Assembly: GCA_024180945.1 (NCBI GenBank) | Contig: JAKSGN010000007.1 | Location: 248,001 to 312,000 of the forward strand | DNA length: 64,000 bases | Origin: Macrophomina tecta | Lineage: Eukaryota > Ascomycota > Dothideomycetes > Botryosphaeriales > Botryosphaeriaceae | Direction: 5' to 3' | Shown: positions 10,486 to 21,102 of the stretch, piece after piece | Layout: every line of letters begins with the position of its first letter | How positions within the stretch are numbered: position 1 is the first letter of the stretch | Program-made: the position numbers and the translations under genes | The notes under the pieces: generated by a model | The model's input: the letters and a program-made list of their open reading frames with translations, nothing else | What the model was told of the DNA's origin: nothing | Database searches by the model: none

Positions 10486-12050
10486 TCAAACTCGGCGGCT
10501 GGATGCAGCAACGGTCAATACTATCCTGACCACCCCTGTTGCAAAAAAAAAAAAAAAAAAAAAAGGGCCAGACTTACGTGTTGGAACCGGGCCGTCCTTC
10601 CCGGACGGATCTCTGCCTCTCTTCCGCGTGAAGTCCTGCACCCAGTCTGCCCTCTCTTTCCGCGCCTTCTCGTACACCTCCAATCGCTTCGGCACGTCTT
10701 CAGCCACAGTGCTGAGCGGCAGTAACGCTGCCAAAGTGCAAGCATCCTCAACAGCTTGAGCAGCACCTTGTCCCATGACTGCCACTCGTGTAAGCAAATG
10801 GCCAGCAAAACTCCATCTTAATGGGGGAAATCTTACATGGCAAGAAAGGATGGGCAGCGTCACCGAGCAGCGCAATACGGCCCCGGATCCAGGTCGGTAA
10901 GACCTCCATATCAAGGAGATCAAAGATCTTGATGTCGTCATCCGGCGCCTTCTCGAGCATCTTGTGCACGGCAGGAGAGAACCCTTCCGAGAAGAGCTTC
11001 ACCATGTTTTCTTTGTTGGCATCCTGGCTCCAACCTGAGCGCGATCGGGTCTCAGCTTGATTCGAGTCTGCAGTTTGACAAAGCACTCAATTGGTCCTTT
11101 TTGCTTACCTTGCTCAATGTCCCCGACCATCTCCTTCTTGACAACTGCCACAACGTTCACAAGGGTGTTGTCGGAGCATGGGTAGAAAACAATATGCCGA
11201 GAATCGGGCCCGGTAACCTGCACGCCCGCCCCCGGATTCTCGACGAAGATGCGCGTCTCCGGATCATCATTCAGCTGGTTGAACGGGATGAGGAAGCGGA
11301 AGCACGCCTTTCCGGACGATTCCAGCGCGTACTTCTTGCCGGTCACGGCCTCGCGGGTCCGCGAGTGGATGCCGTCAGCGCCGATGACAAGGTCTCCGGA
11401 GAGCGTCCGGCCGTCCGCAAGCGTAATGGTGGCAGCGGCGCAGTCGACGGTCGTGACGGCGCTGGCGGTGTGCAGTTTCACGGGGATGCCGGCGCCGGTG
11501 GTGGAGGTGGCTTTGTGCTTGAGTTCGTTGTGCAGGTCCACGCGGTGGAGGTAAAAGTAGCCCTGGGCCTTATTTGAGCTTCTCTTGCGAGCGCAATTGA
11601 TTGAGGGAGGCGGACTGCTTGCCATAACTTCGCCTCCTCGATGTAGTCTTTTCTGAACATTACCTCCGTCTTGGCGTTCAGGAACAGCATCTTTTAAAAC
11701 GCCAGCACTTAGTACAGTTATGATATAGCGGTAAAAAAATTGACATTTGCACCTACAGTTTTACAAAATACACCGCCAAATTCCTCCGGCTTGAGTCCGA
11801 GGCGGTTCCATAAGGCGGTGCAATTTGGCGCGGCATGGATGGCAGCACCCACTTCACTGGCCAACCGTGACTTCTCAAAAACCTAGAGATGGTATGATTA
11901 GCGAACATTTCATCAAAGAAAAAGAACATTGTTAGGTCGCGAAATTGGTACCTCGACCTCATGACCCTGTTGGCGGAGAGCAAGGGCTGCGGTGAGGCCG
12001 CCAATGCCGGCACCAACGATCAACACTTTGAGACCACTTTTCTCTGCCAT
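10486..12050 (-). CDS. FAD-dependent monooxygenase, salicylate-hydroxylase-like
   Basis: Seven exons on the minus strand (11952-12050, 11757-11882, 11616-11690, 11109-11562, 10837-11067, 10578-10778, 10486-10535) give 411 aa with consistent phases. The N-terminus has the GxGxxG fold (VLIVGAGIGGLTAALALR). The middle has VIGADGIHSRTREAV, and the third FAD block ALLGDAAHPFLP continues across a splice into MGQGAAQAVEDACTLAALL. That MGQGA/QAVEDA pattern is typical of salicylate hydroxylase and related aromatic hydroxylases using NAD(P)H and O2. Intron 3 starts with the weak donor GTCCGC. Intron 6 is only 42 bp and contains a 22-base T tract (A tract at 10543-10564 on the plus strand). The last short exon (17 codons) is the least certain part. 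Confidence 0.87.
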
Positions 12051-13353
12051 TTTGGAGCTGGAGGAGTAGACAAAAGGAAAATTGACGATCCAAAGGCGGC
12101 GGCCATTGCTTTTGTTCATGCATATTTGACTGGTTCAAGGGCCGTGTTTGTGGCGCCAACGTGAGAAATCCCCCGAGCAGCGGATGATTATTCAAAATAC
12201 TCCGAACCAGCACCAGACACTGTCTACTTGGAAATAGAAAGATTAGCGGATGACTTTACATAGCCCGGGACGACGGCCGCCCACATTTTACGCTGTTGCC
12301 AGTCATGCTGAGCAGCCTTGGAACGGTAGGTCTTCTGGGTATTCCCAGGAATGGTTAGCGCGAGACCGGTGGCCCAGAGAGACATATCGCAACCACCGTT
12401 AGTCACTTCATTCTCTCTCTTTCTCTCTCTCCCTCTCTCCCCTTCACCCTTACGCACATCAAAGGAGAATAATGATTCATGGAGATTGTGCGCCTATTTC
12501 ACCGATGAGAACATAGAAGTAATGTCAGCATGTGCTCGTCAAAAAGGCGCTTTTCGCCATCACATTATGGTGCTGTTGACGGCCTGTGGTAGCAATCAAC
12601 TGGGTGATTTCACACATCTAAAACTTTGCAGCTAAGCTTTCCATAGTGCAATGACCACCTCGCTGTACGTCTGGATGCTCGGCGAAGCTCTGGCATACAA
12701 CCGCAACATCTTCACCAGCCAACGCACAGGCACCGTCGCCGGGCCCGCAGCCGACGGGGGCGGGGAAGATGCCGTGCTGAGCGCCACCGCGGGCTCGTTC
12801 GTCGCGATGCTCGACGACGTGCTCGGCATCTAACAGCGGCGCGCAAGCAGTTGGCGCGAATGAGTTAGAAACGCTAACGGCTACTCGAACGTCAAGTGAA
12901 AGACCGTGATTTTCCGTCACTGTTCTACCCCCTTACAACCATGCTAGACGCCCGCTGCCTTTCTAAAAGTTACTTTTTTTTTTTTTTTTTGTTCGGAATT
13001 AAAACGAACAAGAATAGTTATGCATACTTATTCCCTCGTAGCAAGCGTCGACTGCACAGGTCAACGCTACGTTGCTTGCCACGCAGAGTGGCCTCAGAAT
13101 AGGAAGTGTTTCGGAAATTTCCAAACGTAGTTAGCGCATGATTTACGGTTCAGGCGGAAGCCTACTAGAGCCCGCAACCATCCCTTCTCCCCGACACACA
13201 TGACTCCGAAGAGCTTAAGGCAAGCATTCCACTAATTCGGATTTGATTTCGTATTTACACTTAGAGATTGTATAAAAATATCTACAGAGAATTGCTTGTA
13301 AACATAGGCTATGTAGAGAGGCTTCTCTCGAGCAATCCATCGAGGTCAAATGT
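12051..13353. other. Intergenic region with CT microsatellite, T tract and gene-like remnants
   Basis: Contains the upstream region of the monooxygenase gene, a CT-rich simple repeat at 12411-12441 and a 17-base T tract at 12974-12990. A minus ORF at 12224-12457 (containing TGLALTIPGNTQKTYRSK) looks protein-like, but I cannot assign it. The plus ORF at 12651-12833 is listed separately. Confidence 0.45.
12651..12833 (+). pseudogene. Possible C-terminal remnant of a fungal transcription factor
   Basis: A 60-codon open stretch, GC-rich and codon-biased, reads LYVWMLGEALAYNRNIF, then a Gly/Asp-rich linker, then SATAGSFVAMLDDVLGI and a stop. Short amphipathic acidic endings like this occur at C-termini of fungal Zn2Cys6 regulators. 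No DNA-binding region is found upstream and the link is weak. It may be a relic of a cluster regulator or chance. Confidence 0.25.
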
Positions 13354-14379
13354 TTACAAGCCAGAGAGGGTGTTGCCCGCGTTGCCAACAACAGCAGCCT
13401 TGACCGCGCTCGCTTCAACAGCGGTGTAGGTGTAAGGCACCTTGGTAAGGGTACCCTCGGGGGCCTCGTTCTTGGAGGTGCCCCAGTCGTTGCCACGCGC
13501 GACGGCGTAGCCGAGCTCCTTGGAGTCGATCGAGACGAGGGCCTGCACGACGTTGTTGAAGGCGTTGTTCTCGACGAGGACCTGCGCGCCCATGCGGGTG
13601 TTGATGCCGGAGACGGAGACGTCCTCGAAGTAGTTGTTGACGATGTGGACGGTGCCGAAGCGCACGAGCGGGCAGCGCGAGCCGACGTTGCTCCAGTAGT
13701 TGTTGGCGTAGGTGACGTGCAGCTTGCCCGTGTCCTCGGCCGCGTTGGAGTCGGAGTGGCCGATGAGCGAGTTCTTGTGGTGGTCGTGGAAGTAGACGTT
13801 CGAGACGGTGACGTAGTCGGCGCCGTGGGAGATGTCGAGCAGGCCGTCGTAGAAGTCCTTGTCGGCGGACAGGTCGCTGGACAGGTCGCAGTGGTCGACC
13901 CAGACGTTGGTGGAGCCGTCGATGGCGATGGCGTCGCCGCCCGTGTCGGCCTCGACCTTGGAGATGGCCAGGTTGCGGATGATGACGTTCTTGGCGTCAC
14001 GGACGAGGAGTCCGATGCCCTCGAGGCCGGAGCTGGAGTCAACGCCGAGGATGGACTGGAGGCTGCGTTAGCTACCCGGATGTCATGGAGTGAAGGGGTG
14101 AGGCCGCACCTTGTTCGAGCCCACGTAGATCTTCGCCTTGCCGGAGATCTTGCCCTTGACGTAGACGACCTTCTTCTCCGTGTCCCCCTTCTTAAGAGCA
14201 GCCGTCATCTCGGGCAGCGAGGAGACGGTGGTGGTGGTGCCGCCCTGACCGCCGGTCACGCCGCCGTTCTGCGAGGCGTAGCCGACGGGCGTGGCCGCGG
14301 GGGCACGCTTCTCGGCCATGGGGACGGCGCACGCCAGGTGCGCGAGGGCCGCCAGGGCCAAAGTGGAAAGAAACTTCAT
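13354..14379 (-). CDS. Secreted pectate lyase, polysaccharide lyase family 1
   Basis: Exons 14110-14379 and 13354-14055 are joined in phase 0 by a 54-bp intron with a CTAAC branch site, giving 323 aa. A signal peptide (MKFLSTLALAALAHLACA) and a short basic propeptide (MAEKR) are followed by a right-handed beta-helix. DGSTNVWVDHCDLSSD carries the Ca2+-binding DHCD element, and ADYVTVSNVYFHDHHKNSLI with the following IGHSDSN is the conserved PL1 core. Length matches fungal PL1 enzymes. The enzyme cleaves polygalacturonate by beta-elimination in plant cell walls, outside the cell. The ending (NAGNTLSGL) is the usual PL1 C-terminus. This gene is a strong pointer to plant association. Confidence 0.93.
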
Positions 14380-15446
14380 GGTGAGGGTGAGCTGGGTTGG
14401 TGATGAAGAGAAAGGTGAAGAGAAAGTTGAGGCTGCTGCTGGAGGACAGCATTAACGCTGCGAAGCCGGTCTATATGTGCACGCTGCATCGTGTCCAGCG
14501 GATCTGTGACGATTGGTGGAGCAGGAGAGATTCACTGGTCCGTTTGAAACATGGGCGGACTGGACAAAATGACGGAGTCACGGCCCGCACCATGCCTCGA
14601 CCGGGAAACCGAACACTCCACAAACAGTTTCGCACCTCCCGTTTCGGCGCCACAGGGTCCTACAACGGGGGCTGCATGAAAATCGTGTGGGGTGCATGTC
14701 CCGCCAAGCCTCGCTTGTATATTACCGTTCGGCTTCCACTCCCATCCGGCCCGGCTGTGGTGTCAATATCGCGATCCTGCAGTTCGTGCTCACTGGTGGA
14801 CACACACGGAGAATCTCCGCACATGTTTCACGGCCACCTGCCAAGACTGGAGGCGAGCCTTGGCGTTTCCGGGGCATTCGGTCTCCGCTCCAGCCGCGGG
14901 TGCGTCGTTTGTGGTGTAGGCGCTGTTTGGGGAGGTGGTGCGGTTTGGTTGGGGGAACGGTGTTTGGGTGTTTGGCTTGGCGGCAAGTCAGGAGGCGAGT
15001 GATCTCGGCGGGACTAGAAATTCCATCCAGTGATGAGGCAGCGGGAGTATCGAGATGGATGATGCACGTCAGAGCCAGAAATCTCGTCATCTATCACTCA
15101 CGTGCATCCGTCTTGCGAAACGCCGGGCGTACCTGCCCGGGGCCCCGTCGACTGCTCTGTCCGGCAATGCAACAACTCCGACCGACTCGAGTATTCACTG
15201 CTTCCGCAGAGCTATGTTCGCAAAAGGCGAGCGGCTCCATAAGTTTAATGGTATACATTCGCTTATTTAGCTCTTGTGTCGGACAAGCTTGATTTAACTG
15301 CCAAAAACAGCTACGTGCATCTTGGCATTTGAATGCAAATCTGCCATCTGCGAGCCTGACGAGTTTTATCGACTCAGTCGCTGACTGGGCCTCAACCTCA
15401 TTCGTCCGCTACAATGATCCATATCACCAAAATGCGCTTACAGCAC
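14380..15446. other. Intergenic region
   Basis: Contains the pectate lyase promoter (a CTATATG motif lies near 14470) and the 3' flank of the MFS exporter. ORFs of 201 codons on the plus strand overlap in two frames and look non-coding. Confidence 0.45.
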
Positions 15447-17649
15447 TCATTCCTTCCCTCGTCCCTTCTCCCCCTCTGCCTCTCTGCCACCCACCCTCAA
15501 CGTCTCCGTACTACTCCCGCCGCTCGCACTCCCAGCCCCGGCAACCGTCCTCTCGCCCATCGCAGCCGAGTACTCCGCGAACGCGCTCCTCTCGCGCAAC
15601 CGCCGCCCATACCTCAGCAACACCCACGGACTGACGCAAAACACCGTCGCGACGGCGGCCAGCACGCTCGCCGCGCCGTTGGCGCCCAAGTGCACGAACA
15701 TGTCCTCGGCGAAGAGCGGGAAAGCAGCGGCGCAGAGGGCGCGTAGCAGCGAGAGCGCCGAGAAGGCCGAGGCCGCGTACATGCCGTAGACGTCGGCCAT
15801 GTAGCCGCAGCTGCGAGAGACAGTCAGCTCTGACTGGTCTTTTTTTTTTTTTTTTTTGCCTTGCCCTCTCTCTCTCTCTCTATATATATATATACTTTGA
15901 CAGGGAGTGGAGCAGGAGGAGGGGAGACTCACAGCACAGAATCCAGATCGTTGATCGCGAACCCCACGGGCACGAGCGCCGCCAGCGACAAAAGCATCGG
16001 CGCGCGCGGCACCAGGGGCGGGATCGTCCACGCGAAGACCCAGAAGCCGAGGGCCAGCGCGGGCACGGCGATGGCGAAGGACGTCAGCTTGCGCTCGGGC
16101 GCAGCGTCGTGGAGGTCGCCGCGGAAGCGGCGGACGTCGTGCAGGCGGAATGGCAGGGAGAAGAAGAGCCCGAGGATGAGCGGCACAAAGGCGAGCGAGG
16201 AGGTGGTGTGCGCATCGGGCAGTGCGTAGGCGGGCGACGAGTAGACGATGGTAAGGCCTTCGGTCAGGCCATAGATCATGGCGAAAGAGATGGCGTTGAG
16301 CGCAGAGCAGAGGATGACGATTGGCTCGGTGAAGAGCAGGCGGAGCGGCCGGAAGAGCGTGGTGGTGAGGAAGGCGTTGAGGGAGAGAACTTCGTCGGGG
16401 TTGTGGATGCGGAGGGGAGGGTTGGCGCCGGTGGTGTCAGGTGAGCTGTTGATGACGGCGAGGATTTCGTCCAGCTTATGTTGTAGGAGCTGGGTGGAGC
16501 GCGATTCGCGGAGGAACAGCGTGAGGATGAAACAGACCGCCATGACGATGGCTGAAATCCAGAAGACCCAGCGCCTTTCCGCCGATGGTGAGCGTGTTGC
16601 TTTGTCGACTACTTTAATGATCATTCGACTTACCAGCCGAGATACGCGGTGACATAGCTTCCGTAGATTGGGCCGAATAGCACGCCCGTATTTGATGCCG
16701 TGGTCCAAGCTGCGACCGTCCAGATGCGTTGTTTCTCATCGAACATATCTTCCAGACTTCCCGGTGCTACCGTGGCTGGCACAGAGTTCACTCCTCCCGC
16801 TGCTGCACGGCCGAATATGAGGAGCGCTACTGACCCATTGAGTTGTGGCGGCGTGAGTGCGGGGATGATGCAAAATACAGAGCACAGCAACGTCGCTGCG
16901 ACGTAGACAAATTTGCGGCCGAACGACTCGGAGATAGGTGGGAGGAAGATACCGCCGAAGCCCTCACCAAGAAGATATCTAAATGCGTTGCGTTGGATGT
17001 CAGATTTGCTTTCCATCTCCACAACAGAGGGCTTACTGAGGTGGGAAAGCTTACGCGGATGTGAAGGCGAAGTAGCCAACGGTCTTTTCGTACCCGAATT
17101 CAGAGCGTGCTTGATCGGACACAGCGGACTGAATGGCAGTAGTACATTAGCTGACAAGATAGTGCACAATGCAGCTGAAATTGAGAAGGTTGCTCTTACG
17201 CCTACAGTGCTCATGACAGACCTGCCATGTTCGTTGATGATTAGTTTTATTCGGCACAGTAAAGCAGAGGCAAGAGCGGAGCGTTCTGAAGGGAACCAGC
17301 TTACTGACATGAGCATCTCTAGCATCATGATCAATGTTGCATCATACGTTTTCCTTCTCCAGTCCCAGTTGCGGGGATGATAGTGGCTGTGTGCAGACCA
17401 GCGCAAGTGCTGGTCAGCGCCGAACTCGAGGCCATGCTCTTCCAAGACGTCGTTTAAATCGGGCGAGGAAGCCATGGAATTTGTCGAGCGGTCTGCCGTT
17501 TTCCCATATGCAAGAGCTACTCCAGCCTCATCAAGAGAAAAAGAATTTGAAGGAGAGTAGTAAGTTGGAGGTAACGAAAGTGAAGAATCCTGTGGGAGTG
17601 AGTGCGGGGCAGGAATCCCCAGATACTGGCGATTAGGAAATCTACTCAT
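15447..17649 (-). CDS. MFS exporter, DHA1 (drug/polyamine:H+ antiporter-like)
   Basis: Six exons on the minus strand (17309-17649, 17200-17221, 17055-17128, 16634-16978, 15933-16574, 15447-15810) total 1788 nt, 595 aa, with all phases consistent. About 115 cytosolic residues come first, ending HPRNWDWRRKTYDATLI, typical of TPO1/FLR1-type transporters. Spliced segments read MLMSVMSTVG, then SDQARSEFGYEKTVGYFAF, then YLLGEGFGGIFLPPISESFG, the loop 2-3 motif. TM4-5 reads GAAAGGV-like and PIYGSYVTAYLGW. Exon 2 is a 22-nt micro-exon. The last intron contains CT and TA simple repeats plus an 18-base T tract. It probably extrudes drugs, toxins or polyamines at the plasma membrane. It is divergent from the ornithine-decarboxylase-like gene. 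Confidence 0.88.
15840..15896. repeat. T tract with CT and TA microsatellites, intronic
   Basis: An 18-base T run (15840-15857), a (CT)n stretch and a (TA)n stretch lie in tandem inside the last intron of the MFS gene. They are likely length-polymorphic. Confidence 0.8.
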
Positions 17650-19051
17650 AGAGAAACGGGGAGAGGATTAGCTTAAGTGGCGTACTCAGAAATCCGCTAT
17701 CTTGCTCCACAATGGATAAGCCATCTTCAAGATGGTCAGCTGAAGAAATGCCAAATTTGTTCTGGCGGGCGCTCTATTGCTGCATAGACGCCAGAGCCTC
17801 ATTCGAGCGGTAACACAGGGCGTTAAGCTGAGTGGAAGTAGTACTGCAGCTGATCTCCTCTGGTACGTACCTGGCCTGCCAGTGGTCCGAGCATTGCAGG
17901 GCTGAAGCGGCAATGCCGATGGTGTCGGAATAGCTCACCGCTGGCGCAGCCCCTCATTCGCTAGGCCTGCACCCCTTCCCTAAACCCGTAGACGCCACAT
18001 CCTTTGAATCACGGCTGTATCCGCAACCCCTTTCTAGAGGTTAAGAGCTACCTACCCGACTTACCACGCCGAAGCAGCCCGATAATTTTGCAACGCATGG
18101 AAGTTCAATGTGCGCGCTTCTCAATTGCTTTGGCATGATGATATGCGCCATTCTCCCCCCTTCACGCTACACTGAGCAGAAGGATCCACAAGCTCGACAA
18201 AGGCCAGTCAGAAAACGCAATACGGCTGCGGACTGGTGAGTTATTGGCGTTCCAGCAAGAAATCAAACGAATGCGGACTCGACCGACACGGCATTTTGAT
18301 GCTTCCCCCTTGCTGGAATGTAGTGCGGCTGAAACCGCAAAGCTTGGCTCTGTGGCCCATGGGGGACGGCTCGACTTGCCATCCATCGCGCCATTCTTTG
18401 GTTCTATGGCGATCGAGGCTCACGATCTGCCTTTGCCAAGATCCGTCAAATCTGCTGGGTCCAACGCACCGCCAACTTCCACATTCACGGACTTGCCGAT
18501 GTGCCAAGAGTCCCTGATCCTCCCATATTGTCCAGTCGCTCCACGTGAAGTGTGGCTGAGATCCAGGAAAGGACTACAGGATGTCTCTATAGATATGTTC
18601 CCGTGCTAAGCTTGTTCTAGTATAAGACAAACATCTCTTCCAGTTTGCGCCTTGGTCTCGATCTCCCTACACGCGAACGCGACGTCCAGGTCGAAACTTA
18701 GAACGCCCTACAGAAGAGCTAGCACCGGGACATACCACGCTAGAGGCAACGGTCGATGAATGCAGGGGTCCATCGCCGGCGTCTTCCTCACTTCCAGCTG
18801 AGGCGCAGCCCACCAGTGTTTCCGAGCTTTGCAGCCACCCATGTGGAAATAATGATGGCGCTGGCCAAAGGGATAATCTGGTCATGTAGAGTGAGGCGAG
18901 GCCGTCCGGAGAGGGTAGAAAAAGATGGGCTGCCATGAAGCTTCTCGATACCCATCTCCTTGGTCGACAAGCGATCTTCAAGCAGAGATCGATTTGATAG
19001 GCAGAACATCCCCTTCACTCATCTTCCTATCTAATCTTCTGATCCTGGGAT
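17650..19051. other. Divergent promoter region, MFS exporter and ODC-like gene
   Basis: 1.4 kb between divergent starts. ORFs present (for example 18244-18609 plus) match nothing I know. No repeats of note. The arrangement allows shared control of the two genes. Confidence 0.45.
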
Positions 19052-20511
19052 ATGGCACCAATTGCGCTCACACGGCCGAGGTCTCCCGACCTCAACCTCC
19101 CGCTCGACTGCCAGGAGAAGACCGCCACAGACGGCAAAGGGACAGCGGAATATCTCGTCCAGAAAATCATGCACGAGCGGATTCAGAGCATCAACGTCGC
19201 AACCTGCGCACCAGGCGAAGACGACGCCTTCTTCGTCGCAGACCTGGGCGAGGTGTACCGGCTGCATGCCGAATGGCGCCAGCGCCTGAGCCGAGTAACA
19301 CCCTTCTTCGGTCCGCGCCCGCCCGCCCGCAGGAAACCCCCGGACGCGAAAGGCTGACCAGATACTTCCTCGCAGCAATCAAAGCGAATCCAGACCCGCA
19401 CGTGCTGCGGCTACTCGCCGCCCTGGGCACCGGCTTCGACTGCGCCTCGATCGGCGAGATCCGGACCGTCCTGGGAATGGGCATTGACCCCAGCCGCATC
19501 GTCTTCGCGCACACCTGCAAAGTCATGTCGGCCATCGGCTTCGCGCGGGCCGTCGGCGTCCAGCAGATGACGTTCGACAACGCCGACGAGCTGCGCAAGA
19601 TCAAGCGCGTGTATCCCGGGGCGCAGCTCTTTCTGCGGATCGCCGCGTGCGACCCGTCGGCCGTGTCGCAGCTGAGCATCAAGTTCGGCGCGCGCATGGA
19701 GGCGACGACGACGCTGCTCCGGCTGGCGAGAGACCTGGGCCTCAACGTCGTTGGCGTGTCGTTCCACGTGGGCAGCGGCGGGAAAGACCCGAGCGCGTTC
19801 AAAAGGGCGATTCGTGACGCGAGGGCCGCGTTCGACCAGGCCACCGGCTTGGGATTCCGGATGCACACCTTGGATATCGGCGGTGGGTTCAGCGCAGGTC
19901 CGCTCTTCGCGCAGACGGCAACCCAGGTAAATCAGGCGTTGGACGTATACTTCCCCCTCGACTCCGGCGTCCGGGTGATTGCAGAACCGGGCCGCTTCAT
20001 GGTCAACAGCGCCTTCACGGCGGCGGCGGCCGTCATATCGCGGAGGTGCTCGGAGCCACTGGCTCAGGACTCGAACAACTTGAAGCCGACAATGCTCTAC
20101 ATCAACGACGGCGTGTACGGCAACTACTTCACTTCCATCTGCGAAGTTCCGCCAGAGCCGCGGGTGTTCAGGCGTGCCGGGCGCACCGTCATTGAGGATC
20201 CGGACCTTATCCAGTCGGCTGAAAGGCGTGAATATAGCATCTGGGGGAACACTTGTGACAGCTTCGATTGCGTCAACCCTTCGTGTAGTTTGCCGGGCGT
20301 GTTGGAGATTGGTGACTGGCTATACTACCGGGACATGGGAGGTAAGTCACACGCGTCTCAGAGTGGAAAATAAGAGCAGCTGACTAACTGTGCCTTAGCA
20401 TATACAAGATGTAGCACTACCACTTTCAATGGCTACACGGATTCTCACGACGTGATTTACATCTGCTCAGAGCCTGAAGCTGCTACTCTGCTGGATGGAG
20501 ATTGGAACTGA
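19052..20511 (+). CDS. Ornithine decarboxylase-like PLP enzyme (fold type III)
   Basis: Exons 19052-19310, 19376-20341 and 20399-20511 give 359 aa. The spliced join FFAIKANPDPHVLRLLA places the PLP Lys (K of AIKANPD) at the usual site. GTGFDCAS, VSFHVGSGG, HTLDIGGGF and AEPGRF are PLP-contact motifs of ornithine/diaminopimelate-type decarboxylases. WGNTCDSFDCV contains the catalytic Cys and matches the WGPTCD region of ODC. Length is short compared with about 430-450 aa for housekeeping fungal ODC, mainly at the N-terminus, so this is probably a paralogue. It would convert ornithine or a related basic amino acid to the amine in the cytosol. Intron 1 uses the weak donor GTCCGC; intron 2 has a GTAAGT donor and CTAAC branch site. 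Confidence 0.88.
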
Positions 20512-20850
20512 GCGGGAGAGAGTGAAGAGTGCGAAAAGAAGAAAAAGAATCGGTACATTAGCGAGCATAGTAATTTATAATCATCTTTCAAGGGGTGACC
20601 TCATTCTCTCCATCCTGCGTCTCCGCCTTTTCATTCACTCTCCAGGGCAAAATGGTCGGTGAGATGATTGGTACATTACAGTAAAGAGGCACGCTTGCCG
20701 GCAAATTGCCGGGAATCACTGGTTATAGCTGAGGATGGAGAGCTGATAATGTTGAAGAGGCCCAGCTTCGGTCTTCACCTCGCCCCGGGCCGAAAGGGGC
20801 CGAGGCAGTCTACGCCATCGGCTAAAAATGCGGTCAAATATTTACCGAAC

Positions 20851-20856
20851 AAAAAA
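20851..20856 (-). terminator. Pol III oligo-T terminator of the 5S gene
   Basis: Six T residues on the minus strand, 7 bp after the 5S 3' end, fit RNA polymerase III termination. Confidence 0.75.
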
Positions 20857-20862
20857 TACGAA

Positions 20863-20981
20863 ACGTACAACAGCCGGGATTCCCCAATGGTCACCCACTT
20901 GAGTACTAATCGGCCGGTTCGCAGCTTAAGTACGGCTGAGCGGACGGGAAGCCCTGTATTCTGCGACCTATGGTCGTACGT
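20863..20981 (-). rRNA. rrn5: 5S ribosomal RNA (dispersed copy)
   Basis: The minus strand starts ACGTACGACCATAGG and ends CCCGGCTGTTGTACGT, 119 nt. The ends pair to form helix I. The internal blocks CAGGGCTTCCCGTCCGCTCA and CCGTACTTAAGC, and the later GGGTGACCA and GAATCCCGG, match the ascomycete 5S consensus, including the Pol III internal promoter. Single dispersed 5S genes are normal in Pezizomycotina. It sits between the 3' ends of the ODC-like and HET genes. Confidence 0.93.
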
Positions 20982-21102
20982 GGTTGATGAACTGGCAGTC
21001 AGGCTTTATCAATACTAGTTATTACGCTGTCGGCAGCCTCCGAATGCGACGCTTGAAGAGACTGGTTTCTCAACCTGCAGTTTTGTCGATTGCTACCATA
21101 TT

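Noticed and set aside
13645..14403. 252-codon plus ORF over the pectate lyase
   Set aside because: Antisense shadow; Val/Gly/Asp repeats reflect the complementary codons of the lyase.
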